A stretch of DNA of 10,727 bases from Ignavibacteriota bacterium (GTDB lineage: Bacteria; Bacteroidota; Ignavibacteria; Palsa-1295). The notes under the pieces are model-generated. The model made no database searches. It had not been told where the DNA came from and worked only from the letters and a program-made list of their open reading frames with translations. A program made the position numbers and the translations under genes. The stretch covers positions 1-10,727 of the forward strand of contig JANYLL010000093.1 in NCBI GenBank assembly GCA_025357895.1, given 5' to 3'. Shown here piece by piece: positions 1-7,356 of the stretch (its first letter is position 1; each line of letters starts with the position of its first letter).

Positions 1-134
1 TGACTTCTACAACCGAGAACGGTTACATCAATCACTCGGATACAAAACACCGTTCACATGTTACCAAAAAGCGGCATGAGTTCAGTCAAAACCACCTTAA
101 CTACAGTCAAAAACTGTCCTGAAGATGGGGGACA
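1..134 (+). mobile_element. Right end of an IS3-family insertion sequence (partial)
   Basis: Frame 2 carries the C-terminus of an IS3-type transposase ending at 79, followed by about 55 bp of non-coding DNA finishing in GGGGGACA at 127-134. IS3-family elements typically end in 5'-TG...CA-3', and the inward reading of this end (TGTCCCCCATCTTCAGGA) has that form. A small inverted repeat ACAGT/ACTGT (103-107, 113-117) and a 9-bp direct repeat CAGTCAAAA (83-91, 104-112) sit in the tail. The exact boundary at 134 is inferred, because the left end and the target-site duplication lie outside the window. The element abuts and apparently interrupts the surface-protein gene that continues to 2685. Confidence 0.75.
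2..79 (+). CDS. IS3-family transposase (OrfB, integrase catalytic domain), C-terminal fragment
   Basis: Only the last 25 codons and a TGA stop (77-79) are in the window. The frame reads DFYNRERLHQSLGYKTP and then a short tail ending QKAA. The FYN-x-x-R-x-HQSLGYKTP signature is characteristic of the very end of the DDE integrase (rve) domain of IS3-family OrfB transposases, just after the catalytic glutamate, which would lie upstream. The rest of the gene is off the left edge, so intactness of the element cannot be judged. The frame differs from that of the following surface-protein ORF, whose nominal ATG at 58 lies inside this transposase sequence. Family assignment is from motif recognition. 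Confidence 0.85.
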   Translation, partial: DFYNRERLHQSLGYKTPFTCYQKAA

Positions 135-2685
135 TCATACACCACCTGTAGTTTATAATGTTGCTGCTCGAGGATTCTTGCAAATTCCCTTGGATGCTAT
201 AAAAATGTTAATGGATACAAGTGAAGAAAAAGCCGCATATAAATCCTGCCATATTATTTCTAAGTTGCCTATTACGGTTGAATGTTTTATTGTCAATCAA
301 TTTGCAGAAACTTATCTTTCTTTGCCTCTAATTTCACTTGGAAAAAAATATGTAGTAGCGAGTTATAATGATAATCCGTCGGGTGGCGGTAATGCTGTAA
401 TCATGGGACCTTGCGGTGGCGTTTTTCTTATCATTGCATCAGAAGACGGTACTATTATTCAAATAACACCAACGACAACAACGATTGGCGGACATCCAGG
501 TGTTCTGACAGGTATTGGTGCAATGGGAACACCTCAACCTTACACAGTTCAGCTTAGTAAAGGCCAGTGTTATCTAGTAAGATCGAACGGTCGAGATGAA
601 GGTAACGATATTTCAGGATCTGTAGTCGAGGCATCACATCCGATTGTGGTCATTGGAGGACATCAAGAAGCTACGCTTGGAAGTATATTTCCTGCGGGTA
701 ATTATCTGATAGAGCAACTTATCCCGTATGAGTACTGGGATTCTACAGGATATCTATCCATTCCATTTGCTGAACCTATTCCAGCAGGTGATGAAGGGGA
801 AGGGGATCTTTATCGTATTTATTCCTTTGATACAATCGGTTTTAATACTCATCTCAATGTCGGAGGAATAAGTGGCGGATATGATCTTACTACGAAACGC
901 TTCCTTTTTCCCGAACGATTCGGTGTTACTAGCCCAGTTGAAGCCTTTTCTTCCAATGGTCATAAGTTCAGTATTGTACAATATGACGAGCGCATGATTA
1001 GCAAGCCGAACCCAAGACAATCACCTGCGCCGTGCATGATGGCAATAGTGCCAAAATCGCGGTGGAAAAAATTTTATTCCTTTGTTATTCCGCATTACCC
1101 GGCTGCATATAATTACATCAATATTATATCAGGACACATGGAAGATATTAAGATTTCAGAATTGGGTCTTGCCCCGGTGCCGATTACAAGTCTTTCGCGT
1201 AGTCTTCTTTTCGGTGGCATTTCAAGCCAAGACAATTCACTTTTCGGCGCACAATATAAATTATCTATACCCTCTGTATCTGATAAATCTTTCCCATACT
1301 ATCTCTACTCCGAGTATCCTTTTATGCTATTTTATTACCAAATTCTAACTTTTGGTGGTGGTGACTATGAGTATGCTGCGCCCGCAGGTATGCAACTGAA
1401 CACCGGCGTAGCCCCTGCTTTGAAAATTAGCATTGACTCTTCAAATTGTACTACATGGCATTTCTGCGTGCGGGATACCTCAAAAGATGATCCCGGTATC
1501 AAAACCGTGATGCTTATTGACGACCCTGACGGCATCTATTTTGAACCGGGAGAGCAGCTAAAGAATGTTAGTTTTGATATAGCGCTAACATATATGCCGA
1601 ATGAATTGCGTCCTCAGGGCGTAAAGGAATATTGCTTTGACGTGAATATTATCAGTCCACTTCATGATGCAGTTGCACCCGTTGCAATAGTTGATAACGG
1701 AGGGAACGCCGTAGTTCTGAAACTGTGCAAATCAGCAACACCGCTTAACATTTCGACAACTCCTCCAACCCTTGGACGCGCCGATAGTATTGTTTTTCCT
1801 CTTAGGAAGATCGGAGAAGAAATTTGTACGACGTTCGTCTTTCGTAACTCCGCGCCAAAAGGCAATCCTGCAATAAAGGTTGATTCGGCTCAGTTAGCAA
1901 ATAAAGATACTTCATATAGGATATATTCAGTTATTCCCTCTCTTCCTTCATCGGTTGCTGCGCAGGATTCAGTAACTCTGCAGGTCTGCTATACACCGAA
2001 GGATTCCACCCGGCATCAGGATTCACTTATTCTTCATACTGATTGTTTTAACCTTACCATCTCCCTTGATGCTCATGGATCGACAGGGTTAATATCTGCA
2101 GGCGACCTTGATTTTGCGTCCACCACTATCGGCGATACACTTTGTAAAAATCTAACTATCAAGAATGTTGGCTCGGCACCATTTACACTGACAAAGTCTT
2201 TCGTTTTATCTGACAGCATAAATTTTTCCGTTGATGCAAGCAAACTTCCCATACAGATCAAATCCGGAGGAAATATTCAATTGCAAATTTGTTTCCATCC
2301 GAAGCAGGAAGGATCATTGGGTGCAGGAATAGATTGGAGCACAGATCTCGAAGCTCCGTTCGCACATTCTGTGAAGAGCCGTTCAGTGCTTTCGGGTCAG
2401 GCAACTCCGAAGGCCGGAGTTGCCTCACCCCCAACGGAGAGAGAGTTTTCTATTCATCCGAATCCGGCCAGCGGAAATTCGGTGAGTGTAATATTTCCAT
2501 CATTGCAAGATAGTAAGTCCACGCTGTACATGTTTGATGTTCTTGGCAGGGAGGTATATAAGAGCGAAGTTCAATCCGCCGCTCAGATGGAGATTCCGAT
2601 CGTACATCTTCCAATTGGGACCTACTACGTGCAACTGAGTTCTTCAACAGGTTTGGCGATGAAGAGTTTTATGAAAGTGAAATAG
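58..2685 (+). CDS. IgGFc-binding-type surface protein with T9SS C-terminal sorting domain, 5' end lost to IS insertion
   Basis: The open frame gives 875 residues from ATG 58, but residues 1 to about 25 are encoded by IS sequence (up to 134), so the native gene starts mid-protein and has no signal peptide. Residues ~33-340 resemble the IgGFc-binding N-terminal domain: an 'AARGFLQIPLD' strand, the CHIISKLPITVECFIVNQ stretch, then YLSLPLISLGKKYVVASY and a later SHPIVVIGGHQ. Residues ~565-675 and ~677-783 look like two choice-of-anchor-D/ASH-like beta-sandwich repeats (for example DLDFASTTIGD...LTIKNVGSAPFTL). Residues ~797-875 are a type IX secretion sorting tail: IHPNPASG, then MFDVLGREVY, LPIGTYYVQL and a final MKVK. 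Intact homologues would be secreted to the cell surface. This copy probably is not exported, since the signal peptide and roughly the first 100 residues are missing, so it is best treated as a pseudogene or truncated allele. Ligand unknown. Confidence 0.8.
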   Translation: MLPKSGMSSVKTTLTTVKNCPEDGGHHTPPVVYNVAARGFLQIPLDAIKMLMDTSEEKAAYKSCHIISKLPITVECFIVNQFAETYLSLPLISLGKKYVVASYNDNPSGGGNAVIMGPCGGVFLIIASEDGTIIQITPTTTTIGGHPGVLTGIGAMGTPQPYTVQLSKGQCYLVRSNGRDEGNDISGSVVEASHPIVVIGGHQEATLGSIFPAGNYLIEQLIPYEYWDSTGYLSIPFAEPIPAGDEGEGDLYRIYSFDTIGFNTHLNVGGISGGYDLTTKRFLFPERFGVTSPVEAFSSNGHKFSIVQYDERMISKPNPRQSPAPCMMAIVPKSRWKKFYSFVIPHYPAAYNYINIISGHMEDIKISELGLAPVPITSLSRSLLFGGISSQDNSLFGAQYKLSIPSVSDKSFPYYLYSEYPFMLFYYQILTFGGGDYEYAAPAGMQLNTGVAPALKISIDSSNCTTWHFCVRDTSKDDPGIKTVMLIDDPDGIYFEPGEQLKNVSFDIALTYMPNELRPQGVKEYCFDVNIISPLHDAVAPVAIVDNGGNAVVLKLCKSATPLNISTTPPTLGRADSIVFPLRKIGEEICTTFVFRNSAPKGNPAIKVDSAQLANKDTSYRIYSVIPSLPSSVAAQDSVTLQVCYTPKDSTRHQDSLILHTDCFNLTISLDAHGSTGLISAGDLDFASTTIGDTLCKNLTIKNVGSAPFTLTKSFVLSDSINFSVDASKLPIQIKSGGNIQLQICFHPKQEGSLGAGIDWSTDLEAPFAHSVKSRSVLSGQATPKAGVASPPTEREFSIHPNPASGNSVSVIFPSLQDSKSTLYMFDVLGREVYKSEVQSAAQMEIPIVHLPIGTYYVQLSSSTGLAMKSFMKVK

Positions 2686-2770
2686 TCATCTTCTGAGCGT
2701 AAATTTTGTTTTAGGAATAAACAGAACTGTGGAGACGAACTTCGCCTTCGGCACCGTTGTTTTCCTCGGA

Positions 2771-3271
2771 ATGAAGATACCCGCAACGTATTGTAAACTA
2801 TTAAAGAAATCGGTATTTCTTCTGCTGGTTTTTTCTATTTCTTCCTGCGATAAAGGTCTTGCACCGCTACCTGCTTCACAGATAGCGACAATCTCAGGAA
2901 GTATTCATTTTGTTGGAATGGCAAAAGACTCGGTAAAAATTCTTGCAATTGCACTTGCGATTCCTCCCCCTCCTTTCTCTACAGCAACGATCGTCAGCGG
3001 TTTGAATACAACGATTTTTCCATTCGCTCTCTCAGCGACCTTATTTCGCGACACCACATATTCCTTTACGGTCAAACCCGATACGACATATCATTATCTT
3101 GGAGTTGTGCAAAATTTCGGCGATATATTTACAGACTGGCGCGTCCTTGCATTCGTTCATGACGATAAAGATTCTGCAGTGAGTTTCACCTTAAAACCCG
3201 GTGAACAAAGGGCGGGAATTGATCTTATAGTCAGATTCGATTCACTTCCGCGGCAGCCGTTTATCAAATGA
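2771..3271 (+). CDS. Small lipoprotein, function unknown
   Basis: Starting at ATG 2771 gives 166 residues. An in-frame ATG at 2729 is possible, but it would put 14 extra residues before a clear signal sequence. The N-terminus MKIPATYCKLLKKS is followed by a hydrophobic run VFLLLVFSIS and a lipobox-like ISSC, placing the lipidated cysteine at residue 26, followed by DKG. The mature part has alternating hydrophobic strands (SGSIHFVG, DTTYSFTVKPDTTYHYLGV, AVSFTLKPGEQ, IDLIVRFD), which suggests one beta-sandwich. No enzyme motif is visible. Its TGA stop overlaps the ATG of the TonB-dependent receptor gene in an ATGA arrangement, so the two are almost certainly co-translated, and the lipoprotein may act with that receptor at the outer membrane. 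It is not SusD-like: too short, and no helical repeats. Confidence 0.75.
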   Translation: MKIPATYCKLLKKSVFLLLVFSISSCDKGLAPLPASQIATISGSIHFVGMAKDSVKILAIALAIPPPPFSTATIVSGLNTTIFPFALSATLFRDTTYSFTVKPDTTYHYLGVVQNFGDIFTDWRVLAFVHDDKDSAVSFTLKPGEQRAGIDLIVRFDSLPRQPFIK

Positions 3272-5475
3272 AAAATTTATTTTATATAGTCGCGATTTTG
3301 ATTCTACTGCCTTGCGCTGTCATCGGACAGATAGGGCATGATGGGGCGGATATCCAACTTTCGGGGTTTTTGAAAAGCAAAAAAACACAGGAGCCAATAG
3401 CCGGGGCGACAATTGATCTTTTATCGAAAGACAAGGAATCTTTGCGCAAACAAATAACGAAAGTGAGTGGTGAATTTCGTACACAAAAAATAGATTTTTC
3501 TTTCATTCGTATTTCTGCATTAGGGTATCATGATACAATCGTTTCTGTACCCGGAGGTAATAATCTTATCGTTCTCTTAGAAGAAAAACCATTGCTGGGT
3601 GAAGATATTATTGTGACGGCACAAAAACATACGACGTATGCTCAGGATGTGCCGGTTTCGATCAGTGTTGTAAAATCCGATGAAATAACAAGCCGCGCAC
3701 CGGAGGCAATTGATTTTGCATTGCGGTATATTCCCGGCGTTACTGTTACAGAATCACAAATAAATATTCGCGGCTCCTCAGGCTATGCACGTTCGGTTGG
3801 TTCACGAGTATTATTCTTGCTTGATGGAATGCCTTTTTTATCGGCCGATAATGGTGATGTAAAATTTGATGCATTGCCGATCATGAATGTCGATCGTATC
3901 GAAGTTGTCAAAGGCGCAGGCTCGGCGCTCTATGGATCAAGCGCTTTAGGCGGAGTTATTAATGTCATCACTCGTAAACCAACAGATTCCCTTCACGGAG
4001 CTATAAGTATAAACGCAGGAGAATATGATAAAGTAAAATATCCCGAATGGCAGATACCGGGTTTAAAAGGAAGGTTCGCTTCGATCGAAGGCGGAGCGAC
4101 GGGCACGATAGGAGAGACAGGTCTGCTTGCAAGTTTCGCAGATCGAAGAAATGAAGGGTATAGACTTGGCGATGATTCATATAAGTCAAGCGGGTTCGTA
4201 AAGATCACAACACCTTTTTCAGATCATGATAGATTTGAAACGAGTTTGCTAGTCGCTAATGAAAATCACGGTGGTTTTTTATATTGGAAAGATCTGAATC
4301 ATGCACTGTTCCCATCGGATTCTCTCGGAGCTATTAACGGACGCATTCATTCATTCAAAACGAATCTTCAATCGTCATTGCAAAGTATTTTAAGTGATCA
4401 CTTCATTCTTACTTCGAGGGCAAGTGTTTTATTCACTCAATTTTCCACTGATCCGACAACTCCCGGAGGCGCTACAGGACCGCATTCCGACGCAACGAAT
4501 TATAATCTCCAATTTGAAGGCAATAGCGATCTTTTCGATTCTGTATATCTTACAACGGGAATTCTCGGTCTTTATCAAACAGTGCATTCCGATCTTTACC
4601 AAACGCATCGTGGCATTTCACTCGGAGCTTTTGCTCAGACAGAATATAAAATTGCGCCATTGATATTCACATTAGGAGTCCGTGCCGACGGAGTTAAATA
4701 TGACGATTCTACTTCTCTTGGAAGTATCTCTCCTAAATTCGGGGTGACATTTAATGCAGGAAATGGGGTTGATTTCAGAGCATCGGTTGGAACAGGCTTT
4801 CGCGCTCCGACGATAGGCGAAAAATATATTGATCAGACATTCAGCGGATTTCATGTTATTCCAAGTCCGAATCTGACTCCGGAAAAAAGTTACTCGACTG
4901 AAATAGGGGGAAGTTATCGTACACAAAATATTTATCTCGATGGAGCGTTTTTTTATTCTTTATTTGATAATCTCATTGAAGCCCATTTTGTAAATTCCGG
5001 CGGCTCGGAAGTGATACAATTCGAAAATCTCACCAAAGCGAAGATTTTCGGACATGAAGAGGTCATTGAATTTTACCCTCTTTCAAATGACGACCTCACG
5101 TTACGTCTTGGATATACGTACGTATTTCCACAAGATAGGATAACAAAACAAATATTAAACTTTCGTCCAAGGCATTTAGTGCAATCACGAATAGAAGGAA
5201 AGTTCGGATCATTCACACTATCATCGGATTTTAGGTATATTTCAAAATATGAATCGGTTGATCCGATCCTGATTCAACAAGTGCCTAATGGTGATGCTCG
5301 TGTGAATGCTTATATTTGGGATGCAAGAATAGCGTATACTTTACAGGGGCTATTTGCAATGCCTGTAACACTCAGCTTTCAAGTTCAGAATCTTTTGAAT
5401 TATTATTACGTAGAGATCGTAGGTAATATTGCCCCAATCAGAAATTTTACATTCAGAGTCGAAACAGTATTTTAA
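3268..5475 (+). CDS. TonB-dependent outer-membrane receptor
   Basis: The 735-residue protein has a signal peptide (residues ~1-20, cleavage likely VIG|Q). Residues ~29-104 form a carboxypeptidase-regulatory-like domain (LSGFLKSKKTQEPIAGATID). A TonB-box-like EDIIVTAQ lies at ~112-119. The plug domain (~123-237) shows INIRGSSGYARSVGSR, VLFLLDGMPF and the classic VDRIEVVKGAGSALYGSSA-LGGVINVITRKP. The remainder is a 22-strand-type barrel containing GTGFRAPTIGEKY and NLTPEKSYSTEIGG, ending in an aromatic F as expected for outer-membrane barrel insertion. It would import a scarce ligand (iron chelate, haem, cobalamin or similar) using TonB energy. The plug and the FRAP/PE motifs resemble the siderophore/BtuB-like branch rather than SusC. 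The substrate cannot be named from sequence. It is coupled to the upstream lipoprotein gene by a 4-bp ATGA overlap. No SusD partner is present. Confidence 0.93.
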   Translation: MKNLFYIVAILILLPCAVIGQIGHDGADIQLSGFLKSKKTQEPIAGATIDLLSKDKESLRKQITKVSGEFRTQKIDFSFIRISALGYHDTIVSVPGGNNLIVLLEEKPLLGEDIIVTAQKHTTYAQDVPVSISVVKSDEITSRAPEAIDFALRYIPGVTVTESQINIRGSSGYARSVGSRVLFLLDGMPFLSADNGDVKFDALPIMNVDRIEVVKGAGSALYGSSALGGVINVITRKPTDSLHGAISINAGEYDKVKYPEWQIPGLKGRFASIEGGATGTIGETGLLASFADRRNEGYRLGDDSYKSSGFVKITTPFSDHDRFETSLLVANENHGGFLYWKDLNHALFPSDSLGAINGRIHSFKTNLQSSLQSILSDHFILTSRASVLFTQFSTDPTTPGGATGPHSDATNYNLQFEGNSDLFDSVYLTTGILGLYQTVHSDLYQTHRGISLGAFAQTEYKIAPLIFTLGVRADGVKYDDSTSLGSISPKFGVTFNAGNGVDFRASVGTGFRAPTIGEKYIDQTFSGFHVIPSPNLTPEKSYSTEIGGSYRTQNIYLDGAFFYSLFDNLIEAHFVNSGGSEVIQFENLTKAKIFGHEEVIEFYPLSNDDLTLRLGYTYVFPQDRITKQILNFRPRHLVQSRIEGKFGSFTLSSDFRYISKYESVDPILIQQVPNGDARVNAYIWDARIAYTLQGLFAMPVTLSFQVQNLLNYYYVEIVGNIAPIRNFTFRVETVF

Positions 5476-5486
5476 CATTAGAGCGC

Positions 5487-5531
5487 ACTCTTCGTCTGCC
5501 TTCCAATCACATGGCGGACGAAGAGTCCGCC
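5487..5531 (+). other. Two mutually exclusive hairpins between the receptor and tatD genes
   Basis: Hairpin A pairs 5487-5500 (ACTCTTCGTCTGCC) with 5513-5526 (GGCGGACGAAGAGT) over a 12-nt loop. All 14 positions pair in RNA if one U-G wobble (5497-5516) is allowed. Hairpin B pairs 5513-5519 (GGCGGAC) with 5525-5531 (GTCCGCC) over a 5-nt loop. Both use the GGCGGAC segment, so they cannot form together. There is no following T-run, so a simple Rho-independent terminator is not supported. It could be a 3'-end stabiliser for the receptor mRNA, an attenuator-like switch before tatD, or a dispersed palindromic repeat. The pairing is directly visible; the function is inference. Confidence 0.6.
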
Positions 5532-5546
5532 CCACTAATACGAAGA

Positions 5547-7325
5547 ATGATCGATACGCACTGTCATCTCCAGACCGAACAATTTGATGCAGATAGGGAA
5601 GAAACGATCGCGAAGGCAAGCTCTGCCGGAGTGAGTCATTTTATTGTACCTGCAATTGATAAAGCATCTTTCAATGCGACGCTCAATATCGCATCCAGCT
5701 ATGATAATATTTATTGTGCCCTCGGTATTCATCCCCATAGTGCGATGGAGTGGAATGATGAAGTACGTAAACTGATCAGCGATGAAATAGATATTAACTC
5801 AAAAGTAGTTGCGATCGGAGAAATCGGACTTGATTATTACTATGACTTCTGCCCGAAAGAGCAGCAGATCAAAGCATTTCGTGAGCAGATCGAATTGGCA
5901 ATCGAAAAAGGCAAGCCTATCATTATTCATACAAGGGATTCCATTGATGAAACGCTGGGAATCATCAGTGAGTATTACAAAGAAAGTAGTGGAAATGGTA
6001 CGAACGGACAGCTCCATTGTTTTTCCGGTAATTCCGAACAAATGAAGAGAGCCGTTTCACTTGGTTTTTGTGTTAGTTATACTGGCAATATCACCTATAA
6101 GAATACGAAACTGACCGATGTTGTCCGCGAAACTCCGGAGGACAGGATTCTTATCGAAACCGATTCTCCATATCTTGCTCCGGTTCCGCATCGCGGAAGG
6201 CGGAATTCGCCTGAATATTTAGGGTTGATCGCCCAAAAGATCGCAGAAATTAAACAGAAAGACGTAAACGAAATAATGACATTGACGACACAAAATGCCA
6301 AACGGCTTTTTTTACGAACAGCAGGAATTGCAGTTTTTTTTATTGCATTTCTTTTTTCCGCCGATCATCTGCTGGCACAGGTCGGAAATAAACCTCCGGA
6401 TTCCGTGATGACAAAAGAACGTCGCGAGAACGAAGAGATCATTAAGAAGCAGCGTGATGAACTTATGCGTGCTCAGGATGAGCGCCGTAGAGATTCTATT
6501 AAGACTGTACAACGGGAGCAGGAAGATCTCATGCGTGATGCCATTGATCAGGCTCGCAAAGATTCCATTCGCGCAGTAGAAAAAATAGCGGAGGAAGAAC
6601 GTGTCAGGGAGAGAGCGAAAACGCCCATTGCATGGAAAGCTATTGGTATTGGCGCCGGTGTAGGAATCGGTAATCTTTCCGGAGTTAACCAAGGACGTCG
6701 TCAGCAACTAGCTCCGACCTCTGTACTTGCTACTTCGTTTTCAATTGGTACGGCTATTACACGAGGTATTGATTTTGAAATATCTTATAATTCATTTACA
6801 TTCGGCGATGACCTTACCCGTGATGGACTGTTCCGCAGCGGCCCTAATTCACCGCCTGATCGGCTCGATACTACAAAACGGCCTAAACAAGATTATTATG
6901 TGCCGACTCGCGAAGATATGTCGACAAAATACCTTTCATTCGATTTTCGTTTTGTCATCAATCCGCGCAGCCCTGTAAAATTTTATATTGGTTTAGGGTA
7001 TATGCACGTAACGATCACCAATACACAGACATTTTATAAGGCTGATTCCAATGGTCTCAGACTCGCTAATTCCGACGGATCGTTGCAGCATTCATTTTCT
7101 CGTGGAGGTATGAAAGGTCTTATTGGCGCTCGTTTTGATTGGGAACTTGGTGATAAATTTATTCTTACGCCATTCGCTCAGATAGGTGCCGGCTTTCTTT
7201 TTACAGGCGAACCCCAGATTAACGGGTTTGATTTTAATACTGCCGGCGATCCCATTGTTTTTACGCATTTGAATGTCGGAGCAACCTTATACTTCGGTTG
7301 GTTCGGTGTGAAGAGATATCAATAA
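5547..7325 (+). CDS. tatD: TatD-family metal-dependent nuclease in one frame with a signal peptide and outer-membrane beta-barrel
   Basis: From ATG 5547 (592 residues), residues 1-255 are a complete TatD hydrolase. Visible metal ligands are H5 and H7 (MIDTHCHL), E92 (AIGEIGLDYYYD), H128 (IIIHTRD), H157 (LHCFSG) and D206 (ETDSPYLAP). TatD proteins are normally ~255-270 residues and cytoplasmic 3'-5' DNA exonucleases. Here the frame continues without a stop into a hydrophobic segment (257-277) that looks like a signal peptide ending LLA|Q. A charged coiled coil follows (~287-358, rich in E, R and K), then a glycine- and aromatic-rich beta-barrel (~361-592) resembling a porin-like/OmpA-barrel-like protein. 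The start at 5547 is preferred over ATG 5511 because family members begin M-I/F-D-T-H-C-H; 5511 lies inside a hairpin. A cytosolic nuclease joined to an exported barrel is odd. A one-base indel in the T7 or T8 tract at the junction could have merged two genes. TatD assignment is very firm; single-protein status is uncertain. Confidence 0.85.
   Translation: MIDTHCHLQTEQFDADREETIAKASSAGVSHFIVPAIDKASFNATLNIASSYDNIYCALGIHPHSAMEWNDEVRKLISDEIDINSKVVAIGEIGLDYYYDFCPKEQQIKAFREQIELAIEKGKPIIIHTRDSIDETLGIISEYYKESSGNGTNGQLHCFSGNSEQMKRAVSLGFCVSYTGNITYKNTKLTDVVRETPEDRILIETDSPYLAPVPHRGRRNSPEYLGLIAQKIAEIKQKDVNEIMTLTTQNAKRLFLRTAGIAVFFIAFLFSADHLLAQVGNKPPDSVMTKERRENEEIIKKQRDELMRAQDERRRDSIKTVQREQEDLMRDAIDQARKDSIRAVEKIAEEERVRERAKTPIAWKAIGIGAGVGIGNLSGVNQGRRQQLAPTSVLATSFSIGTAITRGIDFEISYNSFTFGDDLTRDGLFRSGPNSPPDRLDTTKRPKQDYYVPTREDMSTKYLSFDFRFVINPRSPVKFYIGLGYMHVTITNTQTFYKADSNGLRLANSDGSLQHSFSRGGMKGLIGARFDWELGDKFILTPFAQIGAGFLFTGEPQINGFDFNTAGDPIVFTHLNVGATLYFGWFGVKRYQ
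6295..7325 (+). other. Exported coiled-coil/outer-membrane-barrel module, possibly a separate gene merged with tatD
   Basis: This stretch covers the non-TatD part of the fused frame. It would make sense alone: signal peptide, a charged helix with repeated D-S-I-R/K and RRD/RKD motifs (DERRRDSIKTVQREQ, DQARKDSIRAVEK), then a barrel with glycine-rich strands (WKAIGIGAGVGIGNL, FILTPFAQIGAGFLF, LNVGATLYFGWFG). No ATG, GTG or TTG is in frame at the signal peptide. However, an ATG at 6295, one frame off, would run into it as MPNGFFLRTAGIAVFF if the T7 tract (6307-6313) carried one extra T. The predicted cleavage is after ADHLLA. Function unknown; probably outer-membrane located. Confidence 0.6.
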
Positions 7326-7326
7326 G

Positions 7327-7336
7327 AATGCGCATT
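7327..7336. repeat. 10-bp perfect palindrome in the tatD-rel gap
   Basis: AATGCGCATT is self-complementary and lies directly after the TAA stop (7323-7325) of the TatD-barrel frame, within the 31-nt gap before the rel ATG. It may be an operator-like site or chance. No terminator T-run follows, so read-through into rel is likely. Confidence 0.3.
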
Positions 7337-7356
7337 ATGAAGTATGAATTCTATTT

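Noticed and set aside
2741..2760. Terminator-like GCCTTCGGC before a T-rich run, downstream of the surface-protein gene
   Set aside because: Stem is only 3 bp with a 3-nt loop; not supported as a terminator.
2729..2770. Upstream ATG for the lipoprotein
   Set aside because: It would place 14 residues before an otherwise well-formed signal sequence and lipobox.
5511..5546. Upstream ATG giving TatD a 12-residue extension (MADEES...)
   Set aside because: It lies at the edge of the hairpin pair, and TatD proteins start at M-I/F-D-T-H-C-H, matching ATG 5547.
6312..6707. 131-codon minus-strand frame opposite the TatD-barrel junction
   Set aside because: It is antisense to a clear coiled-coil/barrel coding region and its low-complexity content mirrors the plus-strand codons.
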